NCBI GenBank assembly: GCA_050951605.1
Contig: JBMNJJ010000002.1
Coordinates: 434,001-498,000, forward strand
Direction of reading: 5' to 3'
Source: DUTS01 sp050951605
GTDB lineage: Bacteria; Bacillota; Peptococcia; DRI-13; DTU073
Length of the DNA stretch: 64,000 bases
Positions 24,048-33,265 of the stretch are shown piece after piece. Numbering within the stretch: the first letter of the stretch is position 1; each line of letters starts with the position of its first letter. The position numbers were made by a program, and so were the translations under genes. The notes under the pieces were generated by a model that made no database searches, had not been told where the DNA came from, and saw only the letters and a list, made by a program, of their open reading frames with translations.

Positions 24048-25284
24048 AGAAATAATTAAGACATAAAGTTAAGCCGGAAATAAAGAAGAGGATAAACATG
24101 GCTAAATAAAAGAATTTACTGAGATAAAGGAAATTAAAGGTGAAAAGGGGGAGAAAGGGGCTAGGGGAAGGCTGGGGGGTGAGAGTGGGTGTAGAAAGAG
24201 GGGTTAACCAGTTACCATTAAGTATCAGTAAATAGGTGAGTAGCCCGGAAAGAAGCCCTTGGATAATTCTGCCTTGATAATATAGGCGCGGGTTAATTCC
24301 GGAACCGCTTAGGACACCGGTAACTTGGGACTGGATAGAAAGACCACTCCAGCCTAATAGGATACTGGCGATAATCGCTTTTTCCGGGAAAGAGGCAGTG
24401 GTAGAGGAAATTTTTTTTAAGCCGAGGGTCATTTCCCAGAATCCTGTAGCGAGGGATAAATCCAGTGAAGAATCTAAACCGCAAATTTGTAAAAAAACAG
24501 AACAGGGATATTGGCAAAAAGTGAGTAGGGAAGTAACTTGGAGTACTTTAATTAAAACTGCGTAAATGATTACAAAACCACCAATTAAACAGATCGTATT
24601 AATGCCGGATTTGATGGCATCGCTAAGTAGTTGCCCCCAGGGCTTTCTTTTTTGTTGAGCTTTAAGGAGAGCATGAATACTTTGCAATAATAAACTGGAG
24701 CCGGGGTATTGGTTCCTTTTTTGCTTCTTTCCTCTGTGTTGTTCCTTTAAGCGTGCTTTTATACCGAGGAAGATACCCAGGATAATATTAGCAAGATAAT
24801 GGGAGAGAAGAAGAAGAAGGCCAAGGGATGCTTGTTGAAACATTCCTACGGCGACGGCGACCATCAGAAAAAGGGGACTGGCATTGTTCGTAAAAGCGAT
24901 AAGGCGTTCAGCTTCGGAGCGAGTACATGCTTTTTCCTCGTGAAGACGTTTAGTGAGGACAGCACCCATGGGAAAACCTGAGGTAAAGCCCATAGCGAGA
25001 ACAAAGGAGGCTGAACCGGGTAGATAAAAAAGAGGGCGCATTAGTGGTTCTAAAAGGACACCGAGCATATTGACAATGCCTAAATTAAGCATAATTTCGG
25101 CAATGATAAAAAAAGGCAGAAGAGAAGGAACGAGAATGGTGCCCCATAATTCTAAACCATAAAGGGCCCCTTGGTATGTTTCTTGGGGCCAGATAAGCAT
25201 AGCGGAGATAACGAAAAGAACAGCACAAGTAGAAAAGAGAGCGAAGAGTTTGTTTCTTCGTTTTTTCCAACACTTTATGGACAT
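24037..25284 (-). CDS. ylbJ: Sporulation integral membrane protein YlbJ
   Basis: 415 residues with eight to ten membrane segments of the nucleoside-recognition (Gate) superfamily. The segments LVPSLLPFFIIAEIMLNLG, GFTSGFPMGAVLTKRLHEEK and LIAFTNNASPLFLM are characteristic. YlbJ is needed for spore cortex formation and is controlled by sigma-E in Bacillus. The start is ATG 25284 with AGGAGGGAG just before it; an ATG six codons upstream overlaps that site. It follows tmcAL in one minus-strand unit and lies against the end of the pilus operon. Confidence 0.92.
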   Translation of the reverse strand: MSIKCWKKRRNKLFALFSTCAVLFVISAMLIWPQETYQGALYGLELWGTILVPSLLPFFIIAEIMLNLGIVNMLGVLLEPLMRPLFYLPGSASFVLAMGFTSGFPMGAVLTKRLHEEKACTRSEAERLIAFTNNASPLFLMVAVAVGMFQQASLGLLLLLSHYLANIILGIFLGIKARLKEQHRGKKQKRNQYPGSSLLLQSIHALLKAQQKRKPWGQLLSDAIKSGINTICLIGGFVIIYAVLIKVLQVTSLLTFCQYPCSVFLQICGLDSSLDLSLATGFWEMTLGLKKISSTTASFPEKAIIASILLGWSGLSIQSQVTGVLSGSGINPRLYYQGRIIQGLLSGLLTYLLILNGNWLTPLSTPTLTPQPSPSPFLPLFTFNFLYLSKFFYLAMFILFFISGLTLCLNYFLKK

Positions 25285-25347
25285 AAAAATCTCCCTCCTC
25301 ATACTTTCTGTAATGATTATATGGGAGGGAGAGAAGGACTATGTTAA

Positions 25348-26592
25348 TTAAAAAATAGGTTTTTGCAGGTAATCAAGGTTACCTTTACGAGCAGTAAAAT
25401 TAGGGTAAAGGAGAGTATAAAGATTAGTTGCCCGGACATCCATATCCCAAAAACAGCGTACGGTAGGATTATTATGTAGATATTTATGAAGATGAGCCCC
25501 TTTAGTAATTAGTGGGAGGGAGCTTTTCTTTTTGATTTTTTTAAGTAGTTCTTGACCGTGGGGGCTAAAGCCTAGTAAACGAAGATAAGGTGGACCATTT
25601 TGTAGACAGCGTTCTTGTTCTTTTGTATAATTTATAAAAAGATGAATTAAAAAACGTTGTAGCCGAGTATAGGTAAATCTTTTTGTTTTTAGGTGGGTAA
25701 GGAAATCTTGAAGATTAGTGACCTGGTGGGCTGTTTGGAGAATACGGTTTTCCAGTCCTTCGGAGATATCGACGATTTGTTGTAATTCTTTTTTGGTAGT
25801 ACGTCGTAAAAGGGTCATTAGCTGGGGAGTAAGTTGATTCAAGAAAATAGGTGTTTGTCCCCGGGTATATTCTTCTTGGAGAATTTCTAGAGTTGCCGGG
25901 GGCAAATAAGAAGTCACATCTTGCAGTAAAGTTAGAAATTTGGTAGGACTTTGGGTTAAGTGGTTGCGGATAGCAGTTGCACTAGGGAAAGAGTTTGGGG
26001 AAAGGGTTTTATCCAAATAATCTGCCCCTTGGCGTTTAATCATCACAGGACTTAAGGACAGGTTTTGTTCTTGGAGAATTTGGAGGTAAGTTAGAGCAAG
26101 AATATTATTGGGGCTTTGTAAAATTTGCGAGTGACAAGATAATTCCGGGGGAAGTGCCTGTATTCTTGCTTGAGGGAAAGAAAGTCCGGTTTGGAGCAAC
26201 TCTTGGAGACGTTGTTGGTAGGAAGGTGGTTCTTCAGCTAGAAAAGTAGCTGCTTTTTGAAAGAGAGTAGGGTTTACAGTTTCTACACCAAAGGCAAGGT
26301 GAGAAACGATTCCGGTGTGGGCTAATGTTTCGATTCCTCCCCGGGCAAACCAGTAAGCACTATGTGTAGCATAAAGGACAGGTAGTTCAAAAACTAAATC
26401 CACTCCATTTTGGATAGCCATTTTTGCCCGTGCCCATTTATTAGTGAGAGCCGGTTCTCCGCGTTGGAGAAAGTTTCCACTGAGGACACAGATGACTCCT
26501 TCGGCTGCAGTTCTTTTTTTAGCTGTTTGCAGGTGGTAGAGATGTCCATTATGAAAAGGATTATATTCGGCAATAATACCGATTACATTCAT
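25348..26592 (-). CDS. tmcAL: tRNA(Met) cytidine acetate ligase
   Basis: 414 residues. The nucleotidyltransferase HIGH-type motif appears as IAEYNPFHNGHLYHL at the N-terminus, followed by LSGNFLQRGEPAL and FELPVLYATHSA, all conserved in TmcAL/YlbM. The enzyme makes N4-acetylcytidine at the wobble position of elongator tRNA-Met from acetate and ATP. AAAAGGGGG precedes the ATG. It is divergent from pta and upstream of ylbJ, its usual neighbourhood. The link to acetate metabolism through pta next door is suggestive only. Confidence 0.92.
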   Translation of the reverse strand: MNVIGIIAEYNPFHNGHLYHLQTAKKRTAAEGVICVLSGNFLQRGEPALTNKWARAKMAIQNGVDLVFELPVLYATHSAYWFARGGIETLAHTGIVSHLAFGVETVNPTLFQKAATFLAEEPPSYQQRLQELLQTGLSFPQARIQALPPELSCHSQILQSPNNILALTYLQILQEQNLSLSPVMIKRQGADYLDKTLSPNSFPSATAIRNHLTQSPTKFLTLLQDVTSYLPPATLEILQEEYTRGQTPIFLNQLTPQLMTLLRRTTKKELQQIVDISEGLENRILQTAHQVTNLQDFLTHLKTKRFTYTRLQRFLIHLFINYTKEQERCLQNGPPYLRLLGFSPHGQELLKKIKKKSSLPLITKGAHLHKYLHNNPTVRCFWDMDVRATNLYTLLYPNFTARKGNLDYLQKPIF

Positions 26593-26725
26593 GTCATAAT
26601 TCCCCCTTTTGTGGGTTATATATAAAAAGGAGTTTTTCTTTAAAAAATATTTTCAATAGGAAAATAAAAATTTATGGCGAAGTGGTAACAAGTTAATGTA
26701 TATTATAACAGAGGAGGACTTAGAA

Positions 26726-27721
26726 ATGAATTTAATTGACCAGATTAAAGAAAAGGCAAGAAAAAATAAGCGTACCATTATTTTAGCGGAAGGTACAGAA
26801 GAACGTACGGTAACTGCAGCCGGGATAATTGCCGAAGAAGGATTAGCTAATTTAGTTTTGTTGGGTGAAGAAGAACAGGTAAAAGCTGTTGCCGAAAAAG
26901 TAGGAACAGACTTAGCAAAAATTAAAGTTATCAATCCGGTAAAGGCGAAGAATTTTTCGCTGTATGCAGAAGAATTGTTTCAATTGCGTAAACATAAAGG
27001 CATTACCCTGGAAGATGCAGGAAAACTTGTTGCCCAAAACCTATATTTTGGGGCAATGATGATTTATAAAGGCGAGGCGGAAGGTATGGTAGCCGGTGCT
27101 CAGAATGCTACCAGTGATGTTTTGCGTCCGGCCTTGCAAATTATTAAAACTGCTCCCGGGATTTCATCCGTATCCGGTGCTTTTCTGATGATTAGCCCAC
27201 AGAAGGAATATGGAGAAGAGGGAGTTCTGCTTTTTGCTGACTGTGCTGTTAATCCTAATCCTACTGCAGAACAGCTTGCGGAGATAGCAGTTGTTTCTGC
27301 ACAGACGGCAAAGTCTTTAGTTGGTTTTGAGCCCAAAGTAGGGATGCTTTCTTTTTCCACAAAAGGAAGTGCGAAACATGACCTTATTGATAAGGTTGTT
27401 CAGGCGACTCAATTGGCTAAGGAAAAGGCGCCTGATTTGATTATTGACGGAGAGTTACAGGCTGATACAGCTTTAGTGCCTGAGGTAGGAGCTTCTAAGG
27501 CACCCGGTAGTGTTGTTGCGGGTAAAGCTAATGTTTTGGTTTTCCCTGATTTACAAGCCGGGAATATTGGCTATAAGCTGGTACAGCGTTTTGGTAGGGC
27601 GGAAGCTATTGGTCCTATTTTGCAGGGAATGGCGAAGCCTGTAAATGACTTATCTAGGGGTTGTAGTGTAGAGGATATTGTGAATACAGTAGCGATTACT
27701 GCTTGTCAAAAGTTAAGCTAA
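26726..27721 (+). CDS. pta: Phosphate acetyltransferase
   Basis: 331 residues, the short form of Pta. The motifs ILAEGTEERT, EAEGMVAGAQNAT, and VFPDLQAGNIGYKLVQRFGRAEAIGPILQG match phosphate acetyltransferases, including the final substrate-binding segment. It converts acetyl-CoA and phosphate to acetyl phosphate. The start is ATG 26726 after GAGGAGG. Acetate kinase normally follows in this neighbourhood but is replaced by a 155-bp gap with the yceD promoter. Phosphate butyryltransferase is a related alternative, but the sequence fits Pta better. Confidence 0.92.
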   Translation: MNLIDQIKEKARKNKRTIILAEGTEERTVTAAGIIAEEGLANLVLLGEEEQVKAVAEKVGTDLAKIKVINPVKAKNFSLYAEELFQLRKHKGITLEDAGKLVAQNLYFGAMMIYKGEAEGMVAGAQNATSDVLRPALQIIKTAPGISSVSGAFLMISPQKEYGEEGVLLFADCAVNPNPTAEQLAEIAVVSAQTAKSLVGFEPKVGMLSFSTKGSAKHDLIDKVVQATQLAKEKAPDLIIDGELQADTALVPEVGASKAPGSVVAGKANVLVFPDLQAGNIGYKLVQRFGRAEAIGPILQGMAKPVNDLSRGCSVEDIVNTVAITACQKLS

Positions 27722-27810
27722 AAGAGGTTGTATTGTTTCCTGTTCCGTGCTTCGCTTATTGTTTTAATAAGGTACTGCCTCGGGTATCCGTAGCTTTGGT
27801 CAGAACGTTC

Positions 27811-27840
27811 TTGACAAAAATTTGTGATATTTTGTATAAT
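27811..27840 (+). promoter_or_regulatory. Consensus sigma-A promoter of yceD-rpmF
   Basis: TTGACA (27811-27816), an 18-base spacer and TATAAT (27835-27840), both perfect matches, 36 bases before the yceD start. Confidence 0.88.
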
Positions 27841-27876
27841 GGAATAGCTTGCTTGTAAATATAGGGGTGAGCGTAG

Positions 27877-28404
27877 ATGAAAATTAATATTGCCAAGTTG
27901 TGGAAAGAGCCTGGGGTAAAAGAGAATTTCGCTTTTGTTTGGGAAGATGTACCCGAAAATATGGGGGAAGTTTCTTTGCTCAAGCCTATACATGTGAAGG
28001 GGCATGTGTCTAATCAGGGTAATTTTTTAGAATTATTAATGAGGATTAAGACAGAGGTTATGCTTCCTTGTAGTCGCTGTTTGGATGAAGTTAAATTACC
28101 TCTTGATTTGGAAGTAGTTGATCAATATTACTCTAAAGAAGAGTGGTCAAATTTATCCGAAGTTGATGAAGAGGATAGTTCGGCGGTGTTTTTTCTAGAA
28201 GGAGATTGGCTTGATTTGAAACAAGTTGTACGAGAAAATTTACTGCTTAACTTACCGATGCGTATTCTTTGTACACCTGATTGTCCGGGAATTTGTCCTC
28301 AATGTGGCAGAAACTTAAAAGAAGGTCAGTGTAATTGTTGTAGTGCAGACCTTGATCCTCGTTTTGAGGTCTTGGCACAATTGAAAAAGAAAATGGAATC
28401 CTAA
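27877..28404 (+). CDS. yceD: DUF177 (YceD) family protein
   Basis: 175 residues of the large ribosomal RNA accumulation protein family YceD. The segment LPCSRCLDEVKLPLDLEV and a C-terminal cysteine cluster (CTPDCPGICPQCGRNL, then CNCC) typical of the Gram-positive members suggest a bound metal. In E. coli YceD affects 23S rRNA levels; plant homologues act in plastid rRNA processing. AGGGGTGA precedes the ATG. It is followed directly by rpmF, as in most bacteria. Confidence 0.9.
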   Translation: MKINIAKLWKEPGVKENFAFVWEDVPENMGEVSLLKPIHVKGHVSNQGNFLELLMRIKTEVMLPCSRCLDEVKLPLDLEVVDQYYSKEEWSNLSEVDEEDSSAVFFLEGDWLDLKQVVRENLLLNLPMRILCTPDCPGICPQCGRNLKEGQCNCCSADLDPRFEVLAQLKKKMES

Positions 28405-28439
28405 GGGTAAGTTTTAGGTGAAAGGAGGAGGTGGGTCTA

Positions 28440-28628
28440 ATGGGAGTACCGCAGGGTCGCCGTTCTAAAGCAAGAAATCGTCGGAGAAGGGCAGAAATAA
28501 TGAAATTAAAGACACCTAGCTTTGTATCCTGTCCAAAATGTCATGAACCAATGCAGTCTCACAGGGTATGTCCTTCTTGTGGTTATTATAAGAATCGTGA
28601 GGTTGTTACCCAAGAAGTAGAAGCATAG
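28440..28628 (+). CDS. rpmF: 50S ribosomal protein L32
   Basis: 62 residues from ATG 28440; the GTG 28431 is inside the ribosome site. GVPQGRRSKARNRRRRA is the conserved basic N-terminus and CPKC...CPSC is the zinc ribbon of the zinc-binding L32 form. It follows yceD by 35 bases and ends before a terminator. Confidence 0.96.
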   Translation: MGVPQGRRSKARNRRRRAEIMKLKTPSFVSCPKCHEPMQSHRVCPSCGYYKNREVVTQEVEA

Positions 28629-28648
28629 AAAGTGTTGACAAGAAACAA

Positions 28649-28690
28649 AAAAGAGGAAGCCGTAAAAGATGGCTTTCTTTTTTTGTTTTT
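28649..28690 (+). terminator. Terminator after rpmF
   Basis: The GGAAGCC/GGCTTTC stem (one G-T pair) is preceded by an A-run and followed by eight or more T. Confidence 0.82.
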
Positions 28691-28702
28691 TATAAAATGC
28701 AC

Positions 28703-28731
28703 TTGCCAAAAATATCAAGTACATTTATACT
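28703..28731 (+). promoter_or_regulatory. Sigma-A promoter of the fapR-plsX-fab operon
   Basis: TTGCCA (28703-28708), a 17-base spacer and TATACT (28726-28731), 38 bases before fapR. Confidence 0.75.
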
Positions 28732-28740
28732 AGGTATTGA
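28724..28740 (-). promoter_or_regulatory. FapR operator overlapping the -10 box
   Basis: Read on the minus strand the site is TCAATACCTAGTATAAA. It has the TACCTAGTA core and about 13 of 17 positions of the palindromic FapR consensus (TTAGTACC-type half sites) as I recall it. It covers the -10 box of the fapR promoter, the arrangement of autoregulation in Bacillus, where malonyl-CoA releases FapR. Confidence 0.75.
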
Positions 28741-28768
28741 GACCTGGTGACAAAAGGAGCGAAAAACT

Positions 28769-29338
28769 ATGGTTAAAAAGCTTAATAAAAAAAAGCGACA
28801 GTTTCAGCTGCTTAAATTAATTGATAATAATCCCTTTGTTACTGATGAAGAATTAGCTAAGCATTTTGCGGTTTCCGTGCAAACAATACGTTTGGACCGG
28901 TTAGAATTAGATATTCCGGAATTACGGACACGAACAATGCAAGTAGCCGAGCAAGCACATCAGAAGGTTAAATCAATGGTAGCGCATGAAATGGTAGGTG
29001 AATTAATAGAATTACAATTAGGTAAATTTGCTACATCTGTTTTAGAAGTAGGAAGAGAAATGGTAGCGGAAAAAAGTCAAGTTTGCCGGGGCGATTATCT
29101 TTTTGCTCAAGCTAATACTTTGGCAGCCGCTTTAATTGATGCCGAGATTGTTTTAACGGGAAGTGCTAGGTTGCGTTTTCGGCGACCAGTATATTTACAT
29201 GAAAAAATTATTGCTCATGCTTTTTTAGCCAGAAAAAAGATTAATAAATATTTGATTAAAGTTGTCTCGAAAGTGGGTACGGAAGAGGTATTTATGGGAA
29301 AATTTATTTTTGCAGCAAAACAGGGGGTAGACAAATGA
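28769..29338 (+). CDS. fapR: Fatty acid and phospholipid biosynthesis regulator FapR
   Basis: 189 residues: an N-terminal DeoR-like helix-turn-helix (about 8-60, NPFVTDEELAKHFAVSVQTIRLDR) joined by a linker helix to a hotdog domain that binds malonyl-CoA or malonyl-ACP. FapR represses lipid synthesis genes and is released by malonyl-CoA. AAAGGAG lies nine bases before the ATG. A FapR-like operator covers its promoter. It overlaps plsX by four bases (ATGA), so the lipid operon starts here. Confidence 0.95.
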   Translation: MVKKLNKKKRQFQLLKLIDNNPFVTDEELAKHFAVSVQTIRLDRLELDIPELRTRTMQVAEQAHQKVKSMVAHEMVGELIELQLGKFATSVLEVGREMVAEKSQVCRGDYLFAQANTLAAALIDAEIVLTGSARLRFRRPVYLHEKIIAHAFLARKKINKYLIKVVSKVGTEEVFMGKFIFAAKQGVDK

Positions 29339-30333
29339 GGATCGTTATTGAGGCAATGGGTGGAGACCATGCTCCTCACGCAATTGTACAAGGAGCTATA
29401 CAAGCACTGAGCCTTGAGCAAAACTTAGAGTTAATTTTGGTAGGACAGGAAAAGGCAATTAAACAATGTTTACCTAAGAAATTTGATGCGGAAAGGCTTA
29501 GTATTCACCATTGTGAAGAAGTAATTGCGATGGATGAACATCCGGCACTGGCATATCGTCAAAAAAAAGAGGCCTCGATTACGGTGGCGACACGTTTAGT
29601 GAAAGAAAAAAAAGGAGATGCGGTGATTTCTGCCGGTAATACGGGAGCTCAGATGGTAGCAGCACTTTTTGGTTTGGGACGTCTGTCTGGAATTGATCGA
29701 CCGGCAATCGGTACGGTTATGCCTGGATTGTTAAAACCCAAACTTCTTTTAGATGCGGGAGCTAATGTTAGCTGTAAACCGGAGAATTTGTTGCAGTTTG
29801 CGGAAATGGGTAGTGTTTATGCAGAAAAAATATTGGGTATTTCTACTCCTCGTGTAGGCTTAGTAAGTAATGGAACAGAACCTTCTAAAGGGAATGAATT
29901 AACGCTTAAGGCATATGAATTATTACAAAAAAAGACTGAACTTAATTTTATAGGTAATGTGGAAGGAAGGGATATTTTTTCGGGAGCTGTTGATGTACTC
30001 GTTTGTGATGGTTTTGTTGGTAATGTTATTTTAAAAGTATTGGAAGGTACAGGCGAGGGTATTTTTTCTCTTTTTAAAGAGGAGTTGCAAAAGAATGTAC
30101 GAAGTAAAACAGGGGCTTTTCTTCTCCTTCCCGCTTTGAAAAGAATTAAGGCCAGGTTAGATTATGCCGAATATGGCGGAGCACCTCTTTTAGGTGTAAA
30201 AGGGTTAAGCATAATTTGTCATGGTAGTTCTAATGCTTATGCGATTCAAAATGCAATTCGTGTAGCTTCTCTTTGTATCAAAAAGAATATGGTGCAAGCT
30301 TTACAAGAGAGTATTGCTGGGGAAGAAAGGTGA
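29335..30333 (+). CDS. plsX: Phosphate acyltransferase PlsX
   Basis: 332 residues. MRIVIEAMGGDHAPHAIVQGA at the N-terminus, SAGNTGAQMVAALF, and the C-terminal CHGSSNAYAIQNAIRVA are diagnostic. PlsX converts acyl-ACP and phosphate to acyl phosphate, the donor for PlsY in phosphatidic acid synthesis, and works as a peripheral membrane protein. Translationally coupled to fapR. Confidence 0.96.
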   Translation: MRIVIEAMGGDHAPHAIVQGAIQALSLEQNLELILVGQEKAIKQCLPKKFDAERLSIHHCEEVIAMDEHPALAYRQKKEASITVATRLVKEKKGDAVISAGNTGAQMVAALFGLGRLSGIDRPAIGTVMPGLLKPKLLLDAGANVSCKPENLLQFAEMGSVYAEKILGISTPRVGLVSNGTEPSKGNELTLKAYELLQKKTELNFIGNVEGRDIFSGAVDVLVCDGFVGNVILKVLEGTGEGIFSLFKEELQKNVRSKTGAFLLLPALKRIKARLDYAEYGGAPLLGVKGLSIICHGSSNAYAIQNAIRVASLCIKKNMVQALQESIAGEER

Positions 30334-30338
30334 AGTTA

Positions 30339-31337
30339 ATGGTTAACAATCTTCGTTCAGTGGGGATTGTCGGTCTTGGTGCTTGGTTACCGGAAGAGAA
30401 AATTACGAATAATGACTTGATGAAATTAGTAGATACTTCTGATGAATGGATTTTAACACGTACAGGTATTTCTGAACGACGTAAGGCTTCAGTAGAGGAA
30501 GCGGCTTCGGATTTAGGAATAAAAGCTGCGCAAAAAGCTCTTCTGTCGGCTAAAATTAAACCGGAAGAGGTAGACTTAATTATTGTAGCAACAGTAACTC
30601 CGGATATGTTTTTTCCGTCAACAGCTTGTCTGATTCAGAAAAATCTGGGTGCAGCTAAAGCAGCGGCATTTGATTTATCTGCGGCTTGTTCCGGATTTTT
30701 GTATGCTTTAGCTGTGGGGAATCAGTTTGTGGCAACTGGTGCATATGATACGGTGCTCGTGGTGGCGACAGAAGTATTGACAAAAATAGTAGATTGGGAA
30801 GATCGAAATAGCTGTATTCTTTTTGGTGATGGGGCTGGAGCCGCTGTTTTACAAGCTGTAGAAAAAGGTACAGGTTTTTTGTCTTTTGATTTAGGTGCTG
30901 AAGGAAGGGGAGGAGACCTTTTAAAAGTTCCGGCCGGTGGTTCTCGTAAACCTGCTTCCCAAGAGACAGTACAAAATAAAGAGCATTTTTTGGTGATGAG
31001 TGGTAATGAAGTTTTTAAATTTGCCGTCAAAACGATGGGCGATACTTCTATTAAAGTACTGGAAAAGGCCGGCTTATCTCAAAAAGACCTGGATTATTTA
31101 GTTCCACATCAGGCTAATACTCGAATTATTGAAGCGGCAAGGAAAAGGCTAGGGCTTTCTGTAGATAAGGTCTATATTAATCTGGATAAATACGGGAATA
31201 TGTCTAGTGCTTCAATTCCGGTAGCTTTAGTGGAAGCGGTAGAAAAAGGTTATATTCAAAAAGGAAGTATTGTTCTTCTGGTAGGGTTTGGTGCTGGTTT
31301 AACTTGGGGTTCTACAGTAATCAAATGGGCAGTGTAA
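30339..31337 (+). CDS. fabH: 3-oxoacyl-ACP synthase III
   Basis: 332 residues from ATG 30339, which follows GAAAGGTGA; upstream in-frame codons lie inside plsX. The catalytic triad is Cys117 (AACSGF), His257 (VPHQANTRII) and Asn287 (YGNMSSASIP). FabH starts fatty acid synthesis by condensing acetyl- or branched acyl-CoA with malonyl-ACP. Confidence 0.95.
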   Translation: MVNNLRSVGIVGLGAWLPEEKITNNDLMKLVDTSDEWILTRTGISERRKASVEEAASDLGIKAAQKALLSAKIKPEEVDLIIVATVTPDMFFPSTACLIQKNLGAAKAAAFDLSAACSGFLYALAVGNQFVATGAYDTVLVVATEVLTKIVDWEDRNSCILFGDGAGAAVLQAVEKGTGFLSFDLGAEGRGGDLLKVPAGGSRKPASQETVQNKEHFLVMSGNEVFKFAVKTMGDTSIKVLEKAGLSQKDLDYLVPHQANTRIIEAARKRLGLSVDKVYINLDKYGNMSSASIPVALVEAVEKGYIQKGSIVLLVGFGAGLTWGSTVIKWAV

Positions 31338-31349
31338 GGGGGAGAAAAG

Positions 31350-32309
31350 ATGAGGAATACAAAATTATGTGACCTTTTGCAAATTAAACACCCAATCTTG
31401 CAAGGTGGGATGGCCTGGGTAGCTACGGCAGAATTAGCCGCTGCGGTATCGGAAGCTGGAGGGCTAGGGATAATTGGAGCTGGGAATGCTCCTGCTGAGG
31501 TGGTACGTCAGCAGATTTTACAGGTAAAAGCTTTGACCAAAAAACCTTTTGGGGTTAATGTTTATTATCTTTCACCTTTTGTGGAAGAAGTAATCGAGAT
31601 TATTCTCGAAGAAGGTGTGCAGGTGATTACTACAGGGGCAGGTAATCCCGGTAAGCATATTCCTAAATTAAAGGAAAAAGGGATTAAAGTAATTCCGGTT
31701 GTTTCTTCGGTGGCTTTAGCTAAACGAATGGAGAGAACAGGTGTAGATGCTTTAATTGCGGAAGGAATGGAATGTGGAGGACATATAGGGGATTTAACGA
31801 CGATGGCCTTGTTACCTCAGATTGTTGATGCCGTGGATCTTCCTGTTATAGCTGCCGGAGGAATTGCAAATGGTCGTCAGCTTGCTGCAGTTTTGTGTAT
31901 GGGTGCTCAAGGTGTACAGATGGGAACACGTTTTATTTGTGCGGAAGAATGTATTGTTCACGATAATTATAAACAGGCAGTGCTCAAGGCAAAGGATAGG
32001 GATACTGTACTTACCGGATATAATGGACATTATGTACGGGTGTTGAAAAATAAATTGACACGTGAGTATCAAAGATTGATTAAAGAAGGAGCCAGTGAAG
32101 AAGAGTTTGAAAAATTAGGTATAGGGAGGTTGCGTGCTGCGGTAGTAGATGGCGATGTGCGCATGGGTTCGTTGATGGCAGGGCAGGTAGCGGCAATGGT
32201 CAAAAAAATACAACCGGCAAGAGAAATAATAGAGGAAATAACGACAGAAGCTTTGCAAGTTTTACAAGAAAAGGCGCGATTTTTTAGTCAAGGAGAAGAA
32301 AAAAAATGA
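31350..32309 (+). CDS. fabK: Enoyl-ACP reductase II (FMN)
   Basis: 319 residues of the FMN-dependent FabK family. ILQGGMAWVATAELAAAVSEAGGLG at the N-terminus, EGMECGGHIG, and VIAAGGIANGRQLAAVLCMGAQGVQMGTRF form the FMN/phosphate-binding barrel. FabK catalyses the last reduction of each fatty-acid elongation cycle, in place of FabI. It is between fabH and fabD, overlaps fabD by four bases, and its length is normal. A second related gene lies at 34375. Confidence 0.93.
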   Translation: MRNTKLCDLLQIKHPILQGGMAWVATAELAAAVSEAGGLGIIGAGNAPAEVVRQQILQVKALTKKPFGVNVYYLSPFVEEVIEIILEEGVQVITTGAGNPGKHIPKLKEKGIKVIPVVSSVALAKRMERTGVDALIAEGMECGGHIGDLTTMALLPQIVDAVDLPVIAAGGIANGRQLAAVLCMGAQGVQMGTRFICAEECIVHDNYKQAVLKAKDRDTVLTGYNGHYVRVLKNKLTREYQRLIKEGASEEEFEKLGIGRLRAAVVDGDVRMGSLMAGQVAAMVKKIQPAREIIEEITTEALQVLQEKARFFSQGEEKK

Positions 32310-33265
32310 CGAAGAGAAAAATTGCTTTTCTTTTTCCGGGTCAAGGCTCTCAATATGTAGGGATGGGGAAGGAGTTATTTGAACATTTTTCTACAGCACG
32401 TCAAGTATTTCAGCTTGGTGATGAGGTCTTAGGGTTTTCACTAAGTACACTTTGTTTTAATGGTCCGGAAGAAGATTTAAAATTAACTGTGAATACTCAG
32501 CCTGCAATTTTGCTTACTAGTGCAGCTATACTTAAAGTAGTCGAAGAGCAGGGATTGCGACCTGATTTTGTTGCCGGGCATAGTTTGGGGGAGTATACAG
32601 CTTTAATTGCGGCTGGTGCGTTAACCATTCGTGATGCGGTCTGGTTAGTTCGTCAACGAGGCATGTTGATGCAAGAGGCAGTACCTCCGGGCGAAGGAAC
32701 TATGGCGGCTATTCTCGGTTTGGAAACAGATAAAGTTATGAAGGTTTGTGCAGAAGCTGCACAGGTGGGTGTGGTTGAACCTGCTAATTATAATTGTCCG
32801 GGTCAGATTGTTTTGGCCGGGCAAACCTTAGCTGTACATAAAGCAGTAAAATTAGCTCGAGAATATGGCGCTAAACGAGCTTTGCTTTTGCCGGTGAGCG
32901 GACCGTTTCATTCTCGTTTACTAAAGGATGTTTCTCCTAAACTGGCAGATGTTTTAGAAAAAGTAATTATTTCTTGGCCACGGATACCTATAGTTGCTAA
33001 TTGTACAGCTACTTTGGAAACAACTCCTCGCGAAATTAAGACTAATTTGATTAAACAGGTAAGTTCAGCTGTATTGTGGCAACAGTCTATGGAAAGGCTT
33101 TTAGCCGCAGGGGTGACTACGTTTGTAGAAATAGGTCCGGGAAAAGTTTTAACCGGTTTGTTAAAAAGGATTGATAAAAACGTAGAAATGTATAATATTG
33201 AGGATAGAGAATCTTTAGAGAAGGTCATATTATTATTTAGGGAGGTGAAGGAGAATGTTAACTGA
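32306..33265 (+). CDS. fabD: Malonyl-CoA:ACP transacylase
   Basis: 319 residues. FLFPGQGSQYVGMGKEL at the N-terminus, the nucleophile Ser93 in GHSLGEY, an Arg in the QRG motif (VRQRGMLMQEA), and His in SGPFHSRLL are present. It loads malonyl groups onto ACP. Coupled by a four-base overlap to fabK and by an 11-base overlap to fabG. Confidence 0.96.
   Translation: MTKRKIAFLFPGQGSQYVGMGKELFEHFSTARQVFQLGDEVLGFSLSTLCFNGPEEDLKLTVNTQPAILLTSAAILKVVEEQGLRPDFVAGHSLGEYTALIAAGALTIRDAVWLVRQRGMLMQEAVPPGEGTMAAILGLETDKVMKVCAEAAQVGVVEPANYNCPGQIVLAGQTLAVHKAVKLAREYGAKRALLLPVSGPFHSRLLKDVSPKLADVLEKVIISWPRIPIVANCTATLETTPREIKTNLIKQVSSAVLWQQSMERLLAAGVTTFVEIGPGKVLTGLLKRIDKNVEMYNIEDRESLEKVILLFREVKENVN

Noticed and set aside
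28635..28640. TTGACA directly after rpmF as a -35 box.
   Set aside because: No -10 box lies 16-19 bases downstream; this position is the rpmF terminator stem.
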